NCBI RefSeq assembly: GCF_035222375.1
Contig: NC_085891.1
Coordinates: 2,356,001 to 2,420,000, forward strand
DNA from: Podospora pseudocomata
Taxonomy: Eukaryota > Ascomycota > Sordariomycetes > Sordariales > Podosporaceae
Direction: 5' to 3'
Length of the DNA: 64,000 bases
Shown: one piece after another, positions 35,484 through 45,484 of the stretch
How the letters are laid out: each line of letters begins with the position of its first letter
Numbering within the stretch: position 1 is the stretch's first letter
Position numbers and translations under genes: made by a program
The notes under the pieces: model-generated
Seen by the model: the letters and a program-made list of their open reading frames with translations, nothing else
Told to the model about the DNA's origin: nothing
The model's database searches: none

Positions 35484-36932
35484 ACGCATTTGTTTTCTAC
35501 TATTATACATACAAACCGTTGCGTAGGCAACATGGCTTTTTGAGAAAGGTTGTGGAGCAAGTGACGGTCTGAAGAGCCGGGTTTGTTTTTACCTTACGGT
35601 TCAATTATATATTACACGGACGACTTGAGAAGGAGCTACAAAGCAGAGAGTTGTTCACAAGCGCCGATTAATTACACCGGCGGCGCGGTCCTTTTTTTTT
35701 TTTTTTTTTTTTTTTTAAGTCGTGTTTATAACCGAACATACCTTTAGACTCGTCTTTTTTTCACGCATTCGGGTTGATACACTTTTTTTTCGGGTGGTTT
35801 TTCCCCCCGACATCCTTGACACCAAACAACCTGAGCTTTTTTCGAATTGGGGCACTGGGTTTGGGGGGTTTGGGATTTTTAACATCATACCTGGGAGTTT
35901 TATTTATGGCGGGGGTTGGTTGGGTTGGGAAAGGAATTTGGGAGGGAGCGAAGGTTTTGTCATTTTCTGTTTGTTGGGTGGTGTCAATAAAAAGAGCGAT
36001 GGGCAAGGGGGTGAAGGAGAGGCGGTGATGGTGACGCTGGTGCTGGTGGTGGTTTTCTTTCGATTTATTGTTTTTGTTTGTGTACCATTAGCGAGAAAGG
36101 CGCATTTTTGCGAGAGGAAATTAAGCATCAGTGGTTTTAAAGAAGCGGGTTTGCTTATGCGTCCACGACTGCGGTGTGTATGACACACTGACTTGGGGTT
36201 GGGGTTGGGGGTTTGGGATTCCTTTGTTGGGTCTTTGTCAACAGTTGGCAAAGGGGCCCCTTTATTAGCCTCGACCGGGGGTTGGTGGTGGTCTGTACTT
36301 GAGTGACTGGACTAGGTACTTGGCCTGGCTGGGTATATGGCGATGGAGCATGGGAGTTGGGAGGGAAGGGAAAGGTGGTGGTTGGTTCGGAGGGAAGGGA
36401 AGGTGGTAGACGGGATGCGCTTGACTTGTGGGAAGACCTCAGACCTGGACGTTTGGCGACTGGGTTTATGAACAAACGGGATTGGGCTTGAGGGATGGAT
36501 ACTCTACAGTGTCTGCCTCTCTGGATGGGGGAATTCGTTGGTCACCTGGGAGAAGAGAGGTCTTAGTTACACAGAGGGTATAAATTCATGGGTTACATTT
36601 ATGTCGGGTGGTTTGGCGACTTTGTGACTTGTCTCATGGGTGCATGATTGGTGACGGCTTCAAGTCCTTTCCTTTCCAGCCACCCCAGTCCGCTATTTAT
36701 CATGTTTCGGATTACATGACTCGTCTGGCTTCATATCGCCTTGGTTTCTTTTGTAAGGATGGGTGTGGTTACTACGTTTCATGTCCGAAACACTTATTCC
36801 CCTTTCCTTTTCGTCTGAATATCGAGTGGTGACTTGCCAACTGCCTGGCTGGTGATATTTTGTGGTTATGCTGAGCTGAGAAAAATGTGAGACATAGGAC
36901 CTAACTCTGCTGCCAACGTCATCAAAGAACCA
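35484..36932. other. Gene-free stretch between RCO1 and tRNA-Gly
   Basis: About 1.45 kb, T- and G-rich on the plus strand. It contains a T25 run at 35692-35716. Open frames are short and of low complexity; none resembles a protein family. Confidence 0.5.
35692..35716. repeat. T25 homopolymer run
   Basis: 25 consecutive T about 210 bp downstream of the RCO1 stop codon. It is the longest mononucleotide run in the window. It could be a poly(A) tail in the minus orientation, but no inserted gene is attached. Confidence 0.9.
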
Positions 36933-37003
36933 GCATCAGTGGTTTAGTGGTAAAATCCATCGTTGCCATCGATGGGCCCCGTGTTCGATTCACGGCTGAT
37001 GCA
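36933..37003 (+). tRNA. tRNA-Gly (anticodon GCC)
   Basis: A 71-nt cloverleaf without intron. The acceptor arms GCATCAG/CTGATGC pair over 7 bp, followed by discriminator A. The D arm contains GGTTTAGTGGTAAAA. The anticodon stem CATCG/CGATG encloses TTGCCAT, giving anticodon GCC. The T arm is CCGTG-TTCGATT-CACGG. A-box- and B-box-like sequences (TGGTTTAGTGG, GTTCGATTC) are internal. T-rich sequence about 10-25 bases downstream can stop RNA polymerase III. Confidence 0.97.
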
Positions 37004-37442
37004 TAATAATTTCTCTTTTGAATTTTTTGCATTCCTTCTCCACACACTCCGTCACTTTTCTTCTCGCTACTTTTAGTTTTCATTTCAGGCTGTTATGCTT
37101 TCTTTCTTGATACCTGCGTCAATGTTCTTCTTCATCTCTGGAACAACTGCAAGATAACCAACCCAATCAAACAATGCCACAGATACAATGAACACCATGG
37201 CGGTAAAATCTGGCATTTTCCTACATGGGTACTCTTCCGTAAATGCCCTCGATAGTACTAGAAATATCCCTCACTACCAGTAAACACCCCTCCAACATCT
37301 TCAGGTACTCACTCCCACCCTCTCAGTTATGCAACACCCACAAACGACCCATACACCAAACCACCCCTTCCCTCAAACCAAAACCTACCCCTCCCCCTCC
37401 CCAATCCACTCCATATCTGCTTCATGCCCCCCTCCCCCCCCC
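37004..37442. other. Gene-free stretch between tRNA-Gly and karyopherin gene
   Basis: About 440 bp. T-rich terminator-like sequence follows the tRNA; the rest is C-rich toward the karyopherin 3' end. No gene is seen. Confidence 0.5.
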
Positions 37443-40400
37443 CTAAGAAACATAAGCAAAACTACTCCCCCTACAAAGCAACCAAAACTCCCTCACAACC
37501 TGATTCGTCTGCCTCGCCCCCCTCAGCCCAACCACCTTTTTCAAAAACGCCGCCCTCTCAGCCATGCTAACCCTCTCCGCCGCCGCACTTGGAAAACCGC
37601 CGCCGTTCTCCCCCTCATCCGTCCTCGTCAGCGCCCCCTCCAGCCAAGCTTGCGCCTGAACCTGCTGAGTAACCAGCTTCTTGAGCGGTTCACTGAGTTT
37701 ATCCAGCTCTGATCTGGCAGCATTCCCGCCAATATTGTTGATTAACGTTTGCGCCAACAACGGGCCAAAGTAAGACATTGCGTTGGAGACGTGGGAGGCG
37801 AGGTCTGGGGAGGGGGGTTTGAGGGTTATAAAGTTGCTCTATGAAAAAAAAAAAAAAAAAAAGTGTGGTTTGGGAGCAAAGGGAGGTGGGGGGTTAACAT
37901 ACCCAAAAGTCAGCTGCGGCAGTTTTGGGAAGGGGTTCCTTCCCGTTGAGGACTTTGAGCGTGAACATGAAGAAGAACTCGAGCATCTGCCCCGGTTGGA
38001 CTTGGAAGAGGACTTCGGGGTACTTGGACAGGACTCTGTCGATGAGGCAGATGCCGTTTTGGGAGATCTCCGTGTCTGCTTCTGGTTCTGGGGCTGTGTC
38101 AGCTAGGTGTGATGAGATAGTGAGAAAAAGGGGTGTGGAGGGTTACCTGGGAGCTTCTGAAGCAAGGCAATGACCCATGGCACCAGGCGGACGAGCTGAT
38201 TCGGCACAATCGCCTTTGGCCCTCTGTATAGCGACCCCACAAAGGAGCAAGCGGTGCTGAGAAGCGTTCCCATCCGAGGTGTCTCAAACGGCTGTTGAAC
38301 AAAGTAGTTGGTGACGATGTCAGCAGGGAAGACAAATGGGCCTGGTTCCGTCTCTGAGAACCCAGCACGCAGGATGTTGCAGATAATCTCTACAATCTCT
38401 CCTGTAGTGCTGAAAACTTGCTGAACGCCTATGAGAAGGCTGACAATGTCGGCCTGTAGCGCAGCAAGCTTCTCGCTTGTTCTGGCAACCTGCGATTCGT
38501 CTTCCAAATCCACAGGAGACTCCTTGACATCTTGCATGCCTTTCGACATGCTGGCAATGCACCTCATTGACCGAAGTGCAATGTGGAGGGAGATGCCCTC
38601 CACAAGTGGAAGAGATGAGGGAATAGGGGGATCAAGACCCCTCAGGACATTTGGGTTTGTCAGGTCCACCAAGCCAGGCTGTGATCTGAGCTGGACGGCG
38701 AACTCAAAGTCCTTCTTGAAGATCGTGTAAAGCTCCTCGAATTTCTGCAGCTTCTCATTTTCGTCCGTGATGGACTGGATGATGGAGGCAACGGCAAGCA
38801 CGATCCTCTCCTCGGCTAGAGCATCAAGCACCTGTCTTCCACGGATGTCCTGGTAGTGTCTGATGAATGTGCCGGCCTCGCCAGTCAAAATGGTACGGCA
38901 CGAAGAGCAAAGGGTAGAGATCGACCGTGCCGAAGGGCCACCGAGAACAGAGTCCCCCACAGCAGCGAAGAGAAGATTCAGGGCATTCGGCAGGTAGTCT
39001 GCATGGCGCTCAAAGTACTCGCAGTACCTCTCGATCAACGACAGCCCCGTCTGGCGGAGACGCAGTGGTACAGCGGTTTGGCCCTGACCAAGAAGGTCAA
39101 AGAATTGAGAAGCAAAGACCTTGCTCAGCTCGGCATCATACTTGCTGTCCTCAGAGATACAATCGGAGAGAGCACCAAGACAGAACGCCGTGGCCTCAAG
39201 CTCGGCCCACGACTGTGAGGCGAGCGCTTGAAGGAAGAGGTTGGCGAAGAAAGAAATGAGATCCAGACCTTCGAGGGTGAAAACTGACTGAAGCATATCT
39301 GCAACATCCTTTCTGGCGTCACAGAATGCAGCACGCTCAGCAGAATCCCATTCAGCAAAGATTTCTGCTGAGGGCCACTGGATCTTGCGCCAGCTGTTTG
39401 TCACCACCGCCTTAAGGTGCCGTTCAGCATATGGTTTCCAGACAGGTGACTGATCCCCGTCCGAGAAGGTGCAGTCGATCATTGTTTCAATGAAGGTTGA
39501 CCAGAACTCGAGGGCGGGCACGAAGATGGCGTCATCTCCGACCAAGTATCCGTCAGTGGCAAGAAGCCCACTTAAGCTTTCCAGGAATCTCTGAGACCGC
39601 TCGTCTGTACCCTCCAGCAAGGCTTGCACCTGGGCATCGCCATAGGCTAGCATCAGTAGTCCAAAGGAAATTCCATCCTCGCGGTGGTTCCCGTGGAGAA
39701 TTTGCTGATAGTGGTTCGCAGCCCACTGGCTTTCAAAAAAAGAAGAAAGCGCGTCATAGTGCGCTTTGGTGAAGAAACCCGAGTAGTTCTGCAGCACATC
39801 ACTGAAGAGCTCGGCGGTAGCTTGGAAAAGATGTTCGTTGGTGAAGCATTGCAATGCTGGATCAACCAGTTGTCGGAGTGGTGTCACCAACAGGTCTACA
39901 TCGGACGACGCTCGTTGGGCGTAAAGGATCCAAGCCTAGGTCTATTGTTGGCTCCTTCATTTGTCAAGAACATGATGCCGTCGATGTGACTTACCTGGAA
40001 GCATGCCAGTGTTTCCTCCTGAGTCTTGAGCCCGACATCGTCAATAGGTGGAGCAAAGCCGCGGGCGAGGAGACAAGTGGCGTCCTGGCCGTTTTTGGCG
40101 AGTCTTTGGTGGACATCTGCACTGTACTATCGTAAGTCATCATCACATTTCGTAGATCGAAGGAACTTACTATTTGATCGAGTTCATGTCGGTCTTGCCG
40201 ACTTCCTCCACCAACGACGTGACAAACCAAATAGCCACCTTGAGCTTCTGGCTATCCAGATTACCCACGAGGATATCTGTCGACAAGGCATCATCTAGAT
40301 TCTCCACGGGCACGCCTCTGCCGAGATCCAGGCAATAGATAAAATGACGAACGCAGGCGGGCCACACGTGGGAGAAAAGTACAAAGTAGGTAATGAGCGC

Positions 40401-40882
40401 CGAACACAGCTTCTTGGTAACGAAGGGAGCCGCCCCGTCGCTCAGCGACTGGATGGTCCAGCTGATGATGTTCTCAAGAAGAAGCTTGGCATCGTCTTCA
40501 TTCAGACCAGCGCTACATACATGGTTAGTGTTCAGGTCTTGATGGTGGCGAGGAGGGCCGCACTGGAGCTATGTACCTATCTCGGTTGAGTTTGACAATC
40601 AGGGTTAGCGCAGCGTAAAACCTGATGTTGTCTTCTGGGTGAGCAATGAGACTCTCGGCAAGCTGCCACCCTTCCGGTGACCTCTGAAGTCGCTGAAGAA
40701 CCTCTTGTATTCTGGAGATGGTTTCAGGGGGGTTTGGCTGATAGAGCGCTCGGATCAACTGTGGGTTGGGTGTTAACACATGATTTCTTTTTCGTTTGCG
40801 AGCAGCCACACAGCTGGCGGCAGAAGACATCACTTACTGCTTCCACCTCGGCGAGGCTTGTTGGTAATGGTAACGGATCCAT
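37443..40882 (-). CDS. Importin-13/Kap122-type karyopherin beta
   Basis: Seven exons on the minus strand: 40838-40882, 40577-40758, 40171-40512, 39995-40121, 38147-39935, 37903-38102 and 37443-37838, giving 1026 residues. All six introns (44-79 nt) join in phase; the acceptor of the third is the second AG (TACAG), chosen because it keeps the frame. The protein is an all-helical HEAT-repeat nuclear transport receptor. Typical features are an importin-beta-N-like start (ALYQPNPPETISRIQEVL), the central STLCSSCRTILTGEAGTFI block seen in importin-13/transportin-3 relatives, and a C-terminal REFWLLCRGSSFAYVS. Family members carry proteins between nucleus and cytoplasm in a Ran-dependent way. Whether it is the Kap122 (Pdr6) or another fungal member needs a tree. 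The last intron has a T19 tract before its acceptor. Confidence 0.86.
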
Positions 40883-41997
40883 AGCCGTGTTGGATAAGTT
40901 TGGTTTAAAGTTGGTTTCTGATGTTGCAGTTGTGTGTCGTCTGGTCTGAAAAAGATGAAGTGCTGTTAGAGGTCGGGTGTCAAGAGAAGTGGTTCTGATT
41001 GGTTGACCTTTTTCCTAGTAGACAAGCTCGGTCCTTCCCTTGTTAGTGAACCTTGCTGATGTTATGGATAGTTTATTTGTTCTGTGTGGCAGAATGGACA
41101 CCTAAAATCAGGAGAACTGTCTTTGGGAAATTCTTTTCGCTTACCTATTGTATGGGCTGAATGTTATTCGGTCGTGGCTGCATTGTCGGACATTTCAGTG
41201 ATGCTAGGCAACTCTTACTCTCTAGTGGGGTTCCCCTTATCGGGTTTGATATCAGCAATATGTCTCTATTGAAGAGTGCTTGTATATTCAACAGGGTTGC
41301 TAGTTTGGTCATTCCCTTCAGCTGGAGATCGAGGACACACCTCAAGTTCCGACCACACTCTTATCAGCTGTCGTTGCTGCACCCCATATACACCACTCAC
41401 AAGTGTCACCCTCAGGTTCCCGTGCGGGTGAGACCATGCATCATGTGGATAACCGTACGGCAAGCCAGTTGACGGTACTGGTGGAGGCCAGTCCTTTCAA
41501 CAGAATGCCACGTGAGGTCTCCCAGAGCTCCCAATCTATCGCAATGGTTACCTTCAGGAGCATCAGAAACTTGCCGTGAAATGCCATCTTCATTTACAGG
41601 GGAGATGCTGCCCGGGTTCCCTCTTCCCAATACGGCGGCGGGGCCAACGCCTTGCAGAGGAGCGGGCAGCATAGGGTGGGGCTCGATGCACTGAATGCGG
41701 GCAACCTCACCCACTCAAGGACCCCTCATCAGCTCCCACCAAGCTAGCACTTAACTTGGGAATCTGAGAAGCCTACGACAACGCAACTCAACCAACCAAC
41801 CATCTTCAAGAAGCCGGTCTTTGAGAACAATTCAAGGCTTGCTCTGGTTGTGGGACGCTTCTTCTCTTGTTTCGTTATACCCTTCCGTCCCCTGCATTCC
41901 GGCCCTTTCTTCGGTGCCGGCCAACACGTTTTGAGTGGTGTGTTTGGTCCGACCAACCCACCTCACCAATAGATATATAGAGACTACCTGCCTCCTC
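40883..41997. other. Gene-free divergent region karyopherin/AMPP
   Basis: About 1.1 kb between divergent genes. Short plus-strand frames near 41160-41470 have no protein-like character. No RNA gene or repeat is evident. Confidence 0.45.
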
Positions 41998-44256
41998 ATG
42001 CGCCATATATGGGCCTTTCCTAGCTTAACAGCCCTCTCTCTGTTCCAAGCTTCTGCTGCATCCGCTGTACCTAGAGCTCGCCAAGCTATCAACACCAGCT
42101 CCCCCCTCGCCCTGTTCCGTACTAAGAGACGATTCCTCACCCAAGCCCACCTCCTGAGCAACAGTGCTACTAAGACGACACTTGTTGAAGAGATGGTGAC
42201 TGTTGATACCACGAGCCGGCTGGCCGCCCTGCGGTCCTTGATGAAGGAGCGTAACCTTCATGTCTATGGTAGGTTATACAACGATCTTTCACGCCGCCCT
42301 TATCCATCCACCAACGTCAGGAGATGCCTTTCGTCTTATCTCCTCAAACAGCCGCAGCTAACACCTGGCTCTTCCAGTTGTACCATCCGAAGATAGCCAT
42401 GCCTCCGAGTATATCGCCGACTGCGATGCCCGCCGCACATTCATCTCTGGCTTCTCCGGGTCAGCAGGAACCGCCATCGTGACCCTGGACAAGGCAGCTC
42501 TCGCCACAGATGGCCGATACTTCAACCAAGCTTCCAAGCAGCTGGATTCCAACTGGTATTTGCTCAAGACTGGTATGCAGGATGTACCAACCTGGCAGGA
42601 ATGGGCGACGCAGGAAGCAGAGGGTGGTAAGCTGATTGGTGTCGACCCTCAGCTGATTTCCAGCGCCATTGCCGAGAAGCTCGATGAGGATATCAAAAAT
42701 GCCGGTGGTGGTGGTCTTGTTGGGATCAAGGAAAACCTGGTAGACCTTGTCTGGGGCTCTGAGCAACCACCTCGCCCCAGCAACAGTGTATTCCTCTTGG
42801 GCCAGCAATACGCTGGAAAGGACACGGCAGCGAAGCTTGCCGATCTCCGCAAGGAGCTGGATAAGAAGAAGGCGGCTGGTTTTGTTCTTTCCATGCTTGA
42901 CGAGATCGCTTGGCTCTTCAACCTCCGTGGCAGCGATATCGCTTACAACCCGGTCTTCTTTTCGTACGCGATTGTGACGCAGGCCTCGGCTACACTTTAC
43001 ATTGACGAAGCGAAATTGACCGACGAGTGCAAGACCTATCTTGAACGAAACAAGGTCACCATTAAGCCCTATGGTGCTCTGTTTGAGGACAGCGAGGAGC
43101 TTGCTCGCCGAGCAGAGGCCGATTCCAAGGACGCCAAGCCCAGGAAATATCTCATTTCGAGTAAGGGGTCATGGGCTCTGAAGCTGGCATTGGGAGGTAA
43201 CAAGTTTGTCGATGAAGTCCGGAGTCCAGTTGGTGATGCCAAGGCTGTCAAGAATGATGTTGAATTGAATGGCATGAGAAACTGCCACATTCGCGACGGC
43301 GCTGCTCTGACAGAGTTCTTTGCCTGGTTGGAAGACCAACTTGTGAACCAGAAGGCTCAGCTGGATGAGGTGGATGCGGCCGACAAGCTGGAGCAGATCA
43401 GATCAAAGCACAAGGACTTTGTTGGACTTTCCTTTGATACTATTTCCTCGACAGGGGCGAAGTGAGTACTTCTTTTTGTGAGAGACGGGATGCGGTGGTT
43501 GCTGACGAGGTATTAGTGCTGCTGTCATTCACTACAAGCCAGAGAAGGGTGCCTGCAAGATCATTGATCCCAACGCCATCTACCTCTGCGATTCCGGGGC
43601 TCAGTACCTGGACGGCACCACAGACACCACCAGAACGCTTCATTTTGGAACGCCAACCGCCAAGGAAAAGAAGGCTTACACCTTGGTTCTCAAGGGCAAC
43701 ATCGCCTTGGATTCGGTAGTCTTCCCCAAGGGAACTAGTGGTTTCGCCATTGATGTCATGGCCCGTCAATTTCTTTGGGTGAGTCTAAGGATGTGTGGAT
43801 GCAAAGTGGTACCCGCTGACAGATGATTAGAAATATGGCCTCGACTATCGCCATGGTACAGGCCACGGTGTAGGCTCGTTCCTAAACGTGCACGAGGGGC
43901 CCATCGGCATCGGTACAAGGAAACAGTATATCGACGTTGCCCTGGCCGCTGGCAATGTGCTCTCAATCGAACCAGGCTACTACGAAGATGAAGCATTCGG
44001 TATCCGCATTGAAAACCTCGCCATTGTGAAGGAGGTCAAGACGGAGCATTCGTTTGGCGACAAGCCATACCTCGGATTCGAGCATGTCACCATGGTTCCG
44101 TACGCCCGCAATCTCATTGATGAGACCCTTCTCACACCAAATGAAAAGGATTGGCTGAACCGGGCCAACAAGAAGATTCTCGAGAAGACGCTTGGATACT
44201 TTGAGAACGATCCTCTGACAAAGGCCTGGTTGTTGCGGGAGACGCAGCCATTTTGA
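41998..44256 (+). CDS. AMPP: Xaa-Pro aminopeptidase P (peptidase M24B)
   Basis: Exons 41998-42268, 42378-43461, 43517-43778 and 43831-44256 give 680 residues. The enzyme removes the N-terminal residue from peptides with proline in position 2, using two metal ions, usually Mn. The N-terminal creatinase-like domains carry [20 protein letters not shown]. The M24 catalytic domain keeps all five metal ligands: D477 (YLCDSGAQ), D488 (GTTDTTRT), H551 (HGTGHGVGS), E586 (SIEPGYY) and E600 (GIRIENL). Residues 1-65 are Arg/Ser/Ala-rich with no acidic residue before Glu64, like a mitochondrial presequence. ATG42193 (Met66, [10 protein letters not shown]) would give a cytosolic form of the normal length of about 615 residues. 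A further upstream in-frame ATG at 41935 is less likely. It converges on the FUN14-domain gene with 90 bp between stop codons. Confidence 0.94.
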
Positions 44257-44346
44257 TTGCCTTGTTGTCATGGTGGGGAAGAATTTTGATTTTTTTTTCT
44301 GGTCGGGATTGTCTAGAACGTATACCCCTAACGGACTTTTTCAGAA

Positions 44347-44988
44347 TTAAAAGGACATGAAGGCCGACATGGCAAAGGCAATGGCAAAGGAGAGCTTGAA
44401 GGCAGTGTGTTGGTTGAGGGCCGCTAGGATGCGGGAACCCTGGAAACGCTCACGGAGGCGGAGGTACTTGACCAGGTCGAGTCCGGAGCGAGAGGCGACC
44501 TGGTGGAGGGTGTTAGCAAGAATGATGAAAGTGTGCGAGGCACGGAGACGTGTCTACATCAGCGATGAAGTATTATCACTAGTTTTCTTGGTGATGAGAA
44601 ATAACAATAAATAAGTATTAGTCGCCTTACTTACTTGGATGGTGAGCATGCCTATTCCAGCCAGGAGGACGAGGGTTTTGGAGAAGACGGAGACTAGGAG
44701 GCCGACGGCGAAGCCTGTGATGGGGTGCGTGTTAGGATGATTGTATATGACGATGTGAGAGGAGGGATTCAAAATCATACCTGAGAGACTACCGCCAGAA
44801 AGCTGTTTGATGATTTCTGGGTCTAGCCGGTCTTTTCTCTCGGGACGGGTGGTTGAGAAGGATTTGGTAGACGAGGGGATGGCATCCATGCGCATTGGTC
44901 TTTGGTTGTGGATTGCGAGGAGGGAGGTTGTGAGGCCGAGGCTGAGGGCTGGGCGGAGGGTGCGGCTGAGGAGGAGACGGGTGGCCAT
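44347..44988 (-). CDS. FUN14-domain mitochondrial membrane protein
   Basis: Exons 44781-44988, 44635-44714 and 44347-44499 (minus strand) give 146 residues; introns are 66 and 135 nt. The N-terminal 50 residues are rich in Arg, Ser and Thr (MATRLLLSRTLRPALS) and fit a mitochondrial presequence. The FUN14 signature follows: IKQLSGGSLSGFAVGLLVSV, then a second hydrophobic segment (TLVLLAGIGMLTIQV) and a third near the C-terminus (LSFAIAFAMSAFMSF). Mammalian FUNDC1 is a mitophagy receptor, but fungal members are poorly characterised and no LIR-like motif is obvious, so no function is assigned beyond membership. The small exons and phase-1 junction were required to recover the conserved Gly-rich block. 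Confidence 0.88.
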
Positions 44989-45484
44989 TTTGGTTGTTGA
45001 GGGAGATACTGTAGATGGTGAGAGTTTGGTGAGAGTGGTGAGCATTATGATCCGGATCGGACATAAAAGGGTGAGTGAGGGTAGGTAATGAACATGCAAG
45101 TGGTGAGCTGTGGTTGGTTGATGAGTGAGGTGAAGCCGGGGGTTGCGGTGTGTGCATAGGGGAGCCGTGACGTAATTGGTGGTCGTTGACAGGGGCAGGT
45201 GAGCTTGGACCAACAGGGGGGGGGGAGGCGAGCGCCAAGAGGGGTGTGGGGCACGCGTTCTTTGGCTTTTTGTTGTCTGTGCAAAGACGCGTTTTGTGGT
45301 TTTAAACCTTTTGGGACGAAGAGAAGGTCGCGACTTTCTTCCCAGGGTTGATACCGGATAGCAAAACTATCTGGATCGCGCAATCGGAATTCTACACACA
45401 CAGGACGAATTATCATCAACATCGGATAACAGACAAATAATCGCCGCGCAATAACACCACCCACCAAAGCAGAAAAAGTTCACG
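44989..45484. promoter_or_regulatory. Divergent promoter region, FUN14 gene / disordered protein gene
   Basis: 496 bp between two divergent start codons. A G-run lies near 45219-45227. Nothing else is recognisable. Confidence 0.45.

Noticed and set aside
40122-40170. First AG (GATAG) as acceptor of karyopherin intron 3
   Set aside because: It shifts the frame into a stop after about 45 codons; the next AG (TACAG) keeps the HEAT-repeat frame open.
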